Shown here: positions 35,516 to 46,407 of the stretch, piece after piece | How the letters are laid out: each line of letters begins with the position of its first letter | Numbering within the stretch: the stretch's first letter is position 1 | Assembly (NCBI GenBank): GCA_022495005.1 | Contig: JAGYXB010001580.1 | Coordinates: 868,001-932,000 of the forward strand | Direction of reading: 5' to 3' | Length of the DNA: 64,000 nucleotides | From: Rhyacophila brunnea | Lineage: Eukaryota > Arthropoda > Insecta > Trichoptera > Rhyacophilidae | The notes under the pieces: model-generated | The model's database searches: none | Told to the model about the DNA's origin: nothing | The model's input: only the letters and a program-made list of their open reading frames with translations | Translations under genes and position numbers: made by a program

Positions 35516-36721
35516 CAATACTATTATTATTATAATACGTGTGTTCCACGGCGGTAGCATCGGGGGGTAAAGTGCCCATCTCTGAAGCCATAGCCCGCGA
35601 TTTCGTCTGCATGAAATATGGAAACAAAAAGTAGACATATTTATAATCTTATAAATGAAGAATTAGTATCTAATGGCCAACTTTAATGGCAACGCACCAG
35701 TTGCGTTGGACGCATGGAATGAGTATAAGCTTCACTCTGGAGGGCCGTATGTTCCGCTCAGAAGGTACTATGTATTTCAATTTACCTTATCGTGACATCT
35801 CATTAATAATTATTATAAAACAACGAAGTTGTTTTGATTGGTTTATTTCTCTTAATATTATGATCTCTGATGCAATGTTGATTAATGTTGAATAGCCATT
35901 AGTGGGTGGTCAGATTTATCGATTGTCACGTAGTGATATATGTCCGGCTTGTTGTGATTACTGATTGTTTACTAGCCTGTTTACCTGGCGATTTTAATAG
36001 TCCAGCCAAGTATTTCCTTATCAATACGTCATCAGAATAAGCGACGAAAGAATACTTGGTCACTTCATAATGCCAACTACGGCCGATGGTAATTTCTTTC
36101 TTGAAATATTATGGACTTGCCTTTTTTAAAGAGTAAAAGTTATTTAACCACGGTATCACAAATCGCCTGACGGGGGAGGGAGGGTTATTGTGAGACCAAC
36201 ATTAGTTGCGAAATAATTATGAAGTGCCAGGGCAGCATGATAATATGCAAGGAGGTTTTCGATTCCGAGACAGACGAACTTGAAAAAGATATAAACTATT
36301 TGACATCGACCTCATTGAATAAATTGTTTATAACGTAAAGTAAATGGTGTATTATTATTAGTATATATATTATTTATTGTGTAAATTTTTAATCTGAGCA
36401 GAAGACTATTTGCTTATGCTTAATATTCACGGGGGGAGAGGGGGTTGCTTTACGTCTTTACGCCAAAGAAGTGAAGTCGTTCACAACATTGTTATTACTT
36501 ATTATACATTTTATAATTGTTCGCAGGACGTCCCGTTTCTAAAAGGGGAAAATATTTTTATAGATTAAAATTGTCACTTACTCGATGGCCGGAATAGCAC
36601 AATAGGCAACGTACCAGCTTGCAATCAGCTACCAATATCAATGTATTTTGTCACGTATCAGTCGGTAAAAATATAACGATATTTAAAAAAAATCGGTGTG
36701 TGTACTTATGTACGCGCGTTA
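35516..36721. other. Interval without recognised gene
   Basis: Contains G-rich runs near 36170 and 36430. TTACGCCAAAGAAGTGAAG near 36460 resembles the right end of the element at 36722-37862 and could be a remnant of that family. Confidence 0.35.
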
Positions 36722-37862
36722 GAAGTTATACTTCTTTGGCGTAACAAAACAAAAAACTCATCTTTCCCATACAGAATCCCATACAAAAAATCAAATTTTA
36801 TTGGCGTGTTATTATGATTATATTCATTTTGGTCTCAAGGGTATTTTATCGATATAGGTAGATACCGTCAGCAATAATATTATGTAGGGATGTATGCGAA
36901 TAAATAATATTATTGCAGAATGTACATACTTTGGAAGAAAAAAATCTCAAAACCTGTGTTTGAAAAATTTAGCAAACCACTATTTCGACCATCTTTGTTT
37001 AAACAGATGACTGTACAACTATTTTCGTTAAGGCCATGCATTAGTTGAGGCACGGTCTAAAAAGATCGTCGCTAGGCGATGAGCGGATTGCGGGTGGCGG
37101 GTGAAAATGACGCCTGTCAAACGAAATATTAATTGTCATATAAATCCAACATACGTCCATTTTACGTTCTGTTTATTGTTCTATTAGTAACAATAATAAT
37201 ATATTCATTGACATGTTTTCTTTTTAAAGTAAATGGGTAACGTTTTTAGTCATCTTTACACGATTTTAGAATTAATTGACCCGTCGCCATCACGCAGCAA
37301 AGTGACGTGTACCTGGGTCAACATTCTCTCAGTGAATGGCAGCGAGTCCAAAATTTCGTCGCGCGTACAGTTGAAAATTATTTGGCGTTTCACTGATGCG
37401 TCACCTTAACAATAATAATTTATTACAAATCAAAAGTAAAACATAGCCTATTTAATGGTTTAACTGAAACGTAATATTGGCTTTTGTGATGAAACATAAT
37501 AATTATTATAACCGCTAATAAATAAATTGAAATGGGATATACGACAAATATTATCCTAAACTCTAAAAATATGTACTTTTGTGTATGAATTATCTAAATA
37601 TTTAAATTTACAACATACCATTGTTTGAATTATTTACCAACTCAACATTCACAAAATTTATTTATTTATTGATATATAATTTTACTCATAAATAATACTT
37701 ACATAAATATAGCCTCAAATCCTAATGTATAATCATAATAATAAATTGTGTTGCATCGGCGCGCGCAACTTCAGTCCCACGCCAAAGGCGTTACATCGGC
37801 GTCACACGCCAAAAATACACTCTGATCTGTTTTCTCAAACACGCCAAAAGAAGTATAACTTC
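36722..37862. mobile_element. DNA-transposon-like unit with TIR GAAGTTATACTTCTTTGGCG
   Basis: The left end GAAGTTATACTTCTTTGGCG and the right end (reverse complement GAAGTTATACTTCTTTTGGC) form a 20-base inverted repeat with one offset. Further GGCGTG and CACGCC words occur inside each end. It contains a complete TTAA-family MITE (37028-37409) as a nested insertion, leaving about 760 bases of its own, without coding. No clear target duplication is visible, so the superfamily is not assigned. Confidence 0.6.
37028..37409 (+). mobile_element. TTAA-flanked MITE (family T, copy 3), nested
   Basis: Left end TTAAGGCCATGCATTAGTTG, right end GCGTTTCACTGATGCGTCACCTTAA, both bounded by TTAA. Among the copies it is closest to the partial copy at the window start (CAAAGTGACGTGT, GAATGGCAGCGAGTCC). 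It lies inside the 36722-37862 unit and so inserted after it. Confidence 0.85.
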
Positions 37863-39783
37863 AAAAAAATAAGTCTTTCTGTAAAAATGTGAAAGTCTCC
37901 CATTTACGCTTGTCCTTCAATAATATAACGTTAAGTTGGCGAATTAGCGTTAATGTATTCAATGCAGAAACCGAACGTATCGCCATTTTGGTATACTATA
38001 CCAGGTAATTACTTATCGCAAAAACTAGACCACGGAAGCGGTATTCCTCAGTGTAATACGCTGAGAAATAAACATTATTGAACTAGTATTATATCACATT
38101 TTTTACCTGCTAATTCTAACGTTATTACAAAATAAAAAGTGAGACATTTAATATTATATTGAAGTATTATGCTAAATTATGTGCATTCATTTAGCACAGC
38201 GCAGTGCTTCTCATGCAACCTCCAAGGTTAGTGGACAGAACGCAGCATTATTCAATCATTGTTATTAGTAGATTTGTTCTTGAGAATTATAACTTACGTT
38301 TTTATCGTAATGTTAGGTATATTGAATTGAAACTATTTATTTGTTATATTAATTGTTTATATGCAGTTACTGGTTTCGCATGCATAATTTGTATGTGATT
38401 ACGAGAAGAGCATGTTTCAGGCATTTTTGATGACAATATTCAGACGGCTAAAATTATTCCAGTCCAGCTGTATTCTACTAATTATTTTATCAATTATACA
38501 TGTATCTATTACCACTTGTCTCAAAGAGGTGTGTTATTATTTATTATTCACTAATGAGGATTGTTTTTCTGTCAGTAAATTAGCTAAATATACAAGCCTA
38601 CTTTACTAATTACTACTAACTTCGGCAAGTTGGTGCGTTCCGCTCTAAGAAATATCCAGAAACAAGAGTATGGAGAGGTGCATACTGGCCATAACGCGAT
38701 AGAAAAAAAAACGGAGTCATTACTAAAGGAACAATAATAAGGATAGTCGGTTACGCGATGTAATAGAGATCGCAAACAAAAACTCCAATGACATTGAAGT
38801 TAACGGCCCCACCAAACCACACCCGATTTTCATCGGGCGTATCACAGCGCCTTCTTTTGATGTGAAGCATCTTTTTTTTAATGACTACGAATGTATCAGG
38901 AGCAGTTGCCCATGACTGAGGTCGCCAAATGCGCTTAGACTGAATTTACATGACTGTTAAGTTTAGGCAAGGAAGGTACTCATGGAAGAGAGGAGTACGT
39001 AGATGCAAAATAAGAGATATGGAAACTGGTAGAATCAGCTTGGAGAGGCCTGTATCCTGCAGTGTATAGATTCAGTCTGATGATATGGAGATACTATGTA
39101 TTGTTTTACGTACCTACCGATTAAGTGCTTTGAACCATTCGTTTAGCATTTATTTGATCCGATGCTTTACGGTTAATAAACTTAATTACCTAATACATAA
39201 CTATTTAACGAACTATAATATTTGCCAGTCTGTCATAAACCCGGGTAGCTAAAACATGATCATTGATCATTTTTAATAGGTCAATACTGTCGGCAATTCA
39301 AATTTCAAACTTTATATTGTTTATTTTAATTTAGTGATTTTCTAGTTTATATAATTGTAATAGCTAATTCGTAGCCCTAAGATACCTCAACAGTAAATAA
39401 TTAATCTGTTTACTTGTTTTTAACCATAAGCTATGTCATCAATATAAATAAAATGCATTCGTTGTAATGCAAAATGAACACTGAAGAATGTTTAATGTTT
39501 ACAGAAATTAATTTTAAATGCATGTATTCATTTTGTCTTCTGTTCTAATCTCCCGACCTCAATGATCGAAGTAATTAATTGCCGCGCGAAGCAAACACAA
39601 TGCACGTCTCGTTTTCAATCGGTGACGCAGCAACGGCGTGCAACATAAAGTTTCCAGTAATATATTATATTTTGATATATTCTTCATGCAAAGTCCAATG
39701 TCTTATTGTGTTCGGAACATGACGTGTTTGATGCAGTACTGAGTACAAGGACCCAATTTTTAACAACCACTCGTAAAAACCCC
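37863..39783. other. Interval without recognised gene
   Basis: AT-rich with no supported coding. The block at about 39545-39660 (GAAGTAATTAATTGCCGCGC and ACACAATGCACGTCTCG) is unique and mixed, a weak candidate for regulatory DNA. Confidence 0.35.
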
Positions 39784-40155
39784 TTAAGGCCATACTTTAG
39801 TTGAGGCATGTTCTCAAAAGATCGTGGCTAGGCGATGCGCGGATTGTGCAAATGACGCGTGCCGAACGAAATATAATTTGTCATAAAAATCCAACATGCG
39901 TACATTTAATGTTATGTTTATTGATACATTACTAATAATAATAGTATATTCATTGACATGTTTTCTTTTTTAAGTACATACGTAAAGTTTTTTAGTCATC
40001 TTTACACGATTTATTAATAGTTTCATCCGACGCCATGACAAAACAAATCGACGTGCGGACATCTCGACTGTCGGTCTCCGATTGGCGACTAGTGAGAAAT
40101 TTCGTCGCACCTACTGTTGAAAATTATTTGCCGTTTCACTGAAGTACGCTCTTAT
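39784..40155 (+). mobile_element. TTAA-flanked MITE (family T, copy 4), left half of an inverted pair
   Basis: Left end TTAAGGCCATACTTTAGTTG; right end GCCGTTTCACTGAAGTACGCTCTTA, next to a TATATATATA stretch. It is very similar to the opposite copy at 40881-41252 (shared GGCTAGGCGATGCGCGGATT and GATTGGCGACTAGTGAGAAA), closer to it than to the other copies. Confidence 0.85.
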
Positions 40156-40324
40156 ATATATATAAGGCCTATATTGTCTGCTTAACAACGCTCATGGTTA
40201 TTTAAAAAAAATAACGAAGCCCACGAAGGTGTTCGACAAGGGTACATACCATGGCTTACATTTTATAATATCTATAGAGTGCACATGCCACTATAAATAC
40301 CTATTACAAAATGTTTCTTTAAAG

Positions 40325-40757
40325 CAGTGGTCTCCAAACTCAATTAGGATGTGAGCTACTTTCAGAAATTAAAATTGTCCGTTGAGCTACTTATACATAT
40401 TCCTTCTTTATAATTTTTTATCATCGTCCTTTATCGTACCTTATATAATATAATATTACTTAAAATATATGAGGACATCGGACTTCCAATAAAACATAAC
40501 ATGCGGACGTATTATTTTATTATTTATTTTATTACAAAATAATGTAATTGAAAAATATCTTGAAATAAGTGTGAGTAAAAGTAAAAATAATTAGTGAAAA
40601 TAATGGTATTCAATTTCCTCCACAATTTTTTCTCTCTTTCTTCTTCTCGGTGAGTACCTTGTCACTCCCATCCGAATCCAATTATCTGTGAATCTGTTTC
40701 TATATTTACCTTTAACCACCTTGATAGTGGAAAACGTTGACGTTTTGACGATCACTG
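40325..40757. mobile_element. hAT-type MITE with perfect palindromic duplication CTTTAAAG
   Basis: Ends are CAGTGGTCTCCAAACTC and the reverse complement of GACGTTTTGACGATCACTG, flanked by perfect CTTTAAAG octamers (40317-40324 and 40758-40765). It belongs to the CAGTGGTNNNCAAAC type, like 21402-22180. The interior is AT-rich and non-coding. It sits between two inverted TTAA-family copies. Confidence 0.88.
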
Positions 40758-40880
40758 CTTTAAAGAAACTGATTTCTGAAACTTTAAAGATGTTTCTGAA
40801 ACTATCCAACATCACATACGCAAATAATACTACACTCAATGCAACATTTATATTTATTGGTAATATAATTTTGTCCCCGC

Positions 40881-41252
40881 TTAAGAGCGTACTTCAGTGG
40901 AACGGCAAATAATTTTTAACAGTAGGTGCGACGAAGTTTCTCACTAGTCGCCAATCGGAGACCGACCGTCGAGGTGTCCGCACGTCGATTTGTTTTGTCA
41001 TGGCGTCGGATGAAAATATTCTTAAATCGTGTAAAGATGACTAAAAAACTTTACGTATGTATTTAAAAAAGAAAACATTTCAATGAATATACTATTATTA
41101 TTAGTAATATAGCAATAAACATATCATTAAATGGACGCATGTTGTATTTTTATGACAAATTATATTTCGTTCGGCACGCGTCATTTGCACAATCCGCGCA
41201 TCGCCTAGCCACGATCTTTTTAGACCATGCCTCAACTGAAGTATAGCCTTAA
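40881..41252 (-). mobile_element. TTAA-flanked MITE (family T, copy 5), inverted
   Basis: This is the reverse-orientation copy. Its outer end (41252) reads TTAAGGCTATACTTCAGTTG on the minus strand and its inner end TTAAGAGCGTACTTCAGTGG on the plus strand. TTAA lies at both edges. It is nearly identical over its length to 39784-40155. Confidence 0.88.
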
Positions 41253-41284
41253 GATGAACGAAAGTTCAAATTTAAATTTCTTTA

Positions 41285-41430
41285 TTTTTACATAATTTAA
41301 AAGTGTACCTATAGCGAACGAGCTAAGTACACCGCATTTAAAAAAATAATATCCACCTAAATTCATTCTCACGCAAGTTTAATATATCAATATCTGAAGC
41401 AATTTGGTCGAACACAGTTATTGCCCTTCC
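41285..41430 (-). mobile_element. Fragment of the Jockey-like LINE 3' region
   Basis: On the minus strand it reads CAATAACTGTGTTCGACCAA, then ATTGATATATTAAACTTGCG and TTTAGGTGGATA, parallel to 34390-34520 (CAATAACTATGTTCAACCAA, TTGATATATTCCACTTGCG, TTTAGGTGGACG). It therefore covers the last codons and start of the 3' UTR of the same family in the opposite orientation. Confidence 0.6.
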
Positions 41431-42682
41431 GATTTGCGTTACTCTTAATTTTTAGTCTTTTTGAAATTTTGTACAATAATATATAACATGATTAAAAGTA
41501 GCAACATCGACTGAAACCCTTTCTGCAGGATCAGATCGACTTGGTATTATCGCAGTTTCCCATGAAAATCCACGTCCCGACGTAATTTATTTCGAAATAA
41601 GGTCCCGCCATCTTATCCTATGCATAATAAAATAATATATTCGGGCCATTGTTTCGTGTGTGTTTGCTTGTGCTCCCTCGCTTGTGTCTTTCGGGAAGCT
41701 CGATATTCTGTTACCGCAGTATTACAATAATGGGTAAACATTTTGTCCTCTCGCGGCCTTCTAATGAATAATGGCGTTTTCCGGAATTTGTGCTATCAAT
41801 GGCATTGTAATATAGGTAACCCTGTGAGGAACGTAACCTCTTCCAACATAACATCCTTTCTCATATCTTGGCTGAGGTTAGAGGTTGTGTTATGGTATTT
41901 TGCATACTCAAACATAATCTGACTTACCATTGTTTATCGTTTAGTGTTCCAACAAAATCGCACCATCACAAAAACCACTAAAAAGATTCAATAAAGCGTT
42001 GATATATTATTATTGTGTTCAATTTGCCAATACGGAGTTGAAAGCTGGACTATCAGATAATAATATATGACGATGCTTGCGGTGGATGCCCCCATTCCAT
42101 GGATGGCCATGAGCATATTATATTGGAAGAGCTTGATATAAGAACGTTTCTCGTCCAAACGCAGTACGTGTGTCCTTCAATATTGTAATGCCATGTTTGA
42201 CGAAATCCAAATGACCTGAAGCGAAGGGTGATCACCGAAGACGTTGCAAGAACGAGTTTCAAATGGTGCGACATCGTCAAGAAAGTGACTGGTAGGTATC
42301 ACCATATCAGCGGAGGATCGCTCCAGATGGTAAGAGATATTTGAGATTGTGTCCCCACTCCTCAGTAATGATGCAAAATATAATATAATGAGAAGTTGAC
42401 AAAGTCTTCTTCGTTTGTCCATTTAACATTTAACCTGTGAAGGTCTATTCCTATTCACAGCTTCATGCATCCTTTGTGCTAGACACGTTACTTGGGAGAC
42501 ACCGCGATATCTAGCTTTTGGTGATTAAGAAGAGACCATCTACCTAATTCACAAATAAGCCGAGGCATGACCATGGACAAGGCATTATGCAGACAGAGGG
42601 GCGCAATCTTTTAGAGGTTTTTGGTGTGCTCGCGTGACGTTTAAAATATGTATCCCGGAAAGACAAGACTAGAATCGATACT
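41431..42682. other. Interval with a candidate regulatory block
   Basis: The unique stretch at 41540-41830 contains CGACGTAATTTATTTCG, TATGCATAATAAAATAAT and GGGCCATTGTTTCGTG (octamer- and Sox-like words), and is GC-richer than its setting. The rest has chance frames only (42053-42422). Confidence 0.3.
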
Positions 42683-43313
42683 ATATCGACCCTTAATCGG
42701 CAGAACAACGTAAGCGACAATTCATAAATTTTAGAGGAGAAGGTTTTTTTTAAATTATTCCCGTAATTAGTTCCAAAAATGAATTCTGTTAATGTGGTTA
42801 ATAATAATTGGTTACTGCCTATACGGAAATTATAAAACAATTGTATTAGTGCTTTTAGTTTTCGAGATAGTGGCAGTAACGCTGTTTTGCTTATGTCTAT
42901 GACGCAATATTTTTTCCAGGCCTGTCGCTTACGCTATTTGGCGTAGTCGTTTTTATTTATAAATTTCATGCTAATTATCATGACAGGGCATTACTAATTA
43001 AGTATTAAAATAAATAACATAAGTACCCATTTATTTTACGAAAGGGGGCGTTGTTAAATAAATTAAAAATACTTTGACTTTTTAAATTAATATTTTTGCT
43101 TGTAGATACTTAATCACATATGGGTAAAATAAAAATAAATGATTGGCATTTTTAAGGTTTCGCTTATATTATTAATATTATCAAGTATTGTTATTTTTCA
43201 AAATGAAATAGGTACGTATCTACTCGTACATAATTAAATATGGGGACCTACTAATTATGATAAAATAAAATTCAACTATTCAGTTTTACAAAAAAATTAT
43301 TGTCCCACATTTT

Positions 43314-44640
43314 TTAAGCAGTAATCGCTGTATTATCCTCATTCACATCTTCCTGATCGGATTCCGGTAAAGTATCTTCCACTGATAATCCATGTGGCAG
43401 TTTCATAAACTCATCCGTCATCTCTGAGGGATATTACATTTAACACAGAGACTTTTAAGATCGTTATACTCGATCTCCGATATTGGTGATTTAGCACTAT
43501 ACAGCAAGGGTGGCTGCGCTTAAAGCATCACAGCACTTGATCGGGATCTGATGACATTTTCTAGGTCTAACAGTTTAGTCCTACTGTCACCAGAGTAGAT
43601 ACAATATTTGGTAAGTTTTTTAAATTATGCCTTTCGTAATTCACCAAATTTAATTTTGAACTTTGAAGGAATGCAAGTAGCAGCGAAAGATTTCCAGTCA
43701 CGGAATTCTGCATATGACATGATGACCTAGCGTTGGAAATGATAGTGGGTCATTCTGATAGTGCCCAAACTACTCTGAATATAAATGACTCAATTGTCGC
43801 ATGAATGGAATCGACCGGCATCGTAGTACGACCAGTGGGTCTATTCTATACTTATCGACCGCTAAAGTGATAGATATTATCAAACTTAGGGTAGGTTTAT
43901 ATAAAAGTGTTAGTACTTATTGCAACAATTACAATCAACGTATTGTAATTGTTACAATAAGTGCTAATTCTATAATACAAACCTACCCTAAGTTTGATAA
44001 TATTTATCACTTTATCACTTTAGCGGTCGATAAATACAGAATAGACCCACTGGTAATAGAAAATGTATTTCTATCAATTCAATGAAAGTTGAATTTTTCA
44101 TAAAATAAGATAGCATACCCAGTGTTGCCCGGCTCTTATTCTGACCAATCACAGTATAATAATTCCTTGATTTTTTCCCGCTTTGTCAGTCCTGTCCAAA
44201 GATTTGTGCATGATTGCGGAGATCTCATTACTGCCACGTTTACCATCAGTTTCACCCCATAAAAAGCAGTATCCATTATTTGTTCCACTTTCGTAGATAC
44301 TTTCATTATAGTATGCGTATTTCGACTAGGGAGTGTTTAGCACCTTCTCGAGGTCAAAACTTGCGCACAAAACGTCATTGTGATTTTTACTTTTGGCCAG
44401 ATCATTAAAGAACATCTCCTTGCATTTATCCTTTACGGTAAGGGGACATTTGTAAGTATCCGTTTCCATTAGCCGAAGTCTCTCGTCACCAGACATATTT
44501 GTTACTTTCTCGCAAAAAGAACACTATTAACGGTTTTGGTAGATGAAAACCCAAGTTGAACTTACTGTCTATTAAATACGTTTCTGAAAACATTCCGAAT
44601 CACGACATTAGTGGATTCATTCAAATAATCCAAATTTTCA
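43314..44640 (-). pseudogene. Transposase-like protein, broken by stops, frameshifts and an insertion
   Basis: Reading the minus strand from N- to C-terminus I can follow pieces of one protein: SKFNLGFHLPKP near 44560; MSGDERLRLMETDTYKCP (44500) to CASFDLEKVLNTP; ESGTNNGYCFLWGETDGKRG (44270); GQNKSRATLGMLSYFMKNS (44130). After the inserted foldback come MPVDSIHATIES (43810), YAEFRDWKSFAATC (43720), KSPISEIEYNDLKSLC (43480), and an acidic C-terminus ending at 43314. From memory, many insect genomes carry TE-derived 'uncharacterized proteins' with DGYCYLWDE..GKRG, SDN.GQNKNR, GHT.MPVDS.H..IE and an 'ISE.KY.DL..LC' tail, in this order. The D/N, Q and H..E positions are plausible catalytic or structural sites. 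Frame changes and stops make it non-functional. Confidence 0.6.
43832..44053. repeat. 222-bp foldback inserted in the transposase pseudogene
   Basis: Two arms of about 105 bases pair around a short loop near 43937: CCAGTGGGTCTATTCT against AGAATAGACCCACTGG at the ends, then TATCGACCGCTAAAGTGATA, AACTTAGGGTAGGTTT and the apex CAATTACAAT facing ATTGTAATTG. It sits between the codons for FLLPVG and TTMPVDS of the surrounding pseudogene, so it interrupted a once continuous coding region. No obvious target duplication is visible. Confidence 0.85.
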
Positions 44641-45097
44641 GTATAAATTTTATATACATTTTTAACATTTCAAAAATCTACAGGAAGATACTATTCTTCG
44701 TAGATTATTCCGACAGTAGTGAGATGGAACGGCGGGTAATTATTGTTTAATAAACTCTATTACCAGGTTTATTTTATCTCAGCCAGTTTAACTGGACGGC
44801 GCGAGCTTTGCTCCCAAATCGGTTTTCGAACAACTCACTACTAGACGGACCACCGAATAAACCGTACCGTAGCTTACACTATCAAATAACGTCGGTTACG
44901 TTGTTTTGCTCTACTTTATAATGCGATACAAGTTGAAACGCTGAAAGGCACAGACCCTAAAAAAATGTCACGCGATTGAGATCGGGCTCTAATATTTTTG
45001 TCACTTACGCGCTAGGTGATATTGAACAGTTCTCAATTTAAAACGCAATTTACCAAAAAGTGTCGCTTACGTTGTTCTGCCGATTAAGGGTCGATAT

Positions 45098-46157
45098 TAC
45101 GGATAATGAAAAGGCAGCTAGATTTTATTATGCCTAGTTGTAGATATTATATCGGTTGTAACATTGTACTTATACAAATTGTTAGAAAATTGTATTAAAA
45201 AAGTGTACTTACGAACATTTAATAATATTTTGTTCTGATACAGATGTTGTTTATGTATTTTTATTTTATGTAATGTTGAAGAATTCATATGGGGGAGAAT
45301 TATTGCACGGAAAGGAGGTCTAGTCAGACTCAGAAGGCGAATATTTTGTTGAAGGAATTTAAAGACATGGTTTTAGAGGAGCACATCAAGATGGAGATCA
45401 GACAGCTATCACAGGGTATCCGCTTCTATTTAATTATGATAAATGAAATCCCGAACCTGCATAAATTGTTGTTATTTTGTGGATAGAATAAAACTTTTCT
45501 CGGCTCGAAAAACTGTGATTTTTACTATTAAATAACGCAACCAAAGTATAAATAATAATTGACCCCAACAACTGCGTGTAAAACCCAAATAGGCACCTAC
45601 CTATTCTGTATCCGGCTGTTGAGCATCTACCACCAAAAGTGAATAAATCTAACATCGTAAAAAGTCCCTCCAATTTTTTTCACTTAACACCGCAAATCAT
45701 TCCTCCTCTTTTTTTCGTTTATTTTGTTTTGTTTACAGAGCCGAACAGAGGGTTTTCGGATAACACAGCGAGCTTTTAATTTAGTATCCCCACACCTGTA
45801 CATTTATTTTTCCATACTGAACATACACGTACCTACCATAAATTCCCGAAATTAGAGAAAAGAAATACTGCAAAGGTTTAAACGAATCCGGGGTGCTTTA
45901 ATTTAGATTATTCTTTGTTGTATTTATAGCCGTGAGGATCGTTTCGTCACTTAAAAAGCAGTTCATCGTCTATCTACATGGACGTTCACTGTTCATTTGG
46001 GCGTACAATCCTCGAAACTAAAAAATACACTCACCAGATTAAACAACTTGCAATCGCCATCACTGTGGCGAGCACGGTAGGGACAAGGTATATGACAAAG
46101 CGTCATACGCGGAAGGCATATTCGCCGAAAGTGTAACAATTGACCGACATTATGTTT
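45098..46157. other. Interval without recognised gene
   Basis: A strong pyrimidine tract ending in TTTGTTTACAG occurs at about 45708-45738 (plus strand) and could act as a splice acceptor, but the following sequence has no recognisable exon. The rest is AT-rich. Confidence 0.35.
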
Positions 46158-46407
46158 AAGGCGCAAAGCCTGCACTAAGCAGTGCGGCATACGAGCGGTC
46201 CTCCAGCGGTTAGTTGTGGAGAATATCTTGAAAGATAGATGTGCGCGGTATTCACAAGCAACACTGGATCTCAGTTGTCGGAAGGTTTGTTCGGCACACG
46301 AGACGAGTTTTGATGTGAGAGCCGGCTAATGTGCCAAGGCGTAAAGCCTGCACCAAGGAGTACGGCGTACGAGTGGTCCTCCAGCGGTTAGATGTGGATA
46401 ATATTCT
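46158..46407 (+). repeat. Two direct repeats, 178 bases apart
   Basis: AAGGCGCAAAGCCTGCACTA at 46158 and AAGGCGTAAAGCCTGCACCA at 46336 begin a block of about 72 bases that is repeated with roughly 85% identity, through CGAGCGGTCCTCCAGCGGTT and GTGGAGAATAT. The spacer ends in GAGCCGGCTAATGT, which resembles the right end of the MITE at 48418-48844. Probably a decayed tandemly rearranged repeat. Confidence 0.6.

Larger units (their letters stand above)
42687..45093 (-). mobile_element. 2.4-kb DNA transposon with 33-bp TIRs and ATAT duplication
   Basis: The left end CGACCCTTAATCGGCAGAAC and the reverse complement of the right end are identical for at least 33 bases (continuing AACGTAAGCGACA). 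Both sides are flanked by ATAT (42683-42686 and 45094-45097), consistent with a 4-bp duplication. Words such as GTCGCTTACG and GTTACGTTGTTTTGC recur inside both ends. The minus strand carries a broken transposase-like gene. A 4-bp duplication and about 2.4 kb of remaining length would fit a Sola-type element, but I cannot confirm the superfamily. Confidence 0.8.

Noticed and set aside
45708..45738. Strong splice-acceptor-like pyrimidine tract ending in TTTACAG
   Set aside because: No following exon with a credible frame or donor; retained only as a note on the interval.
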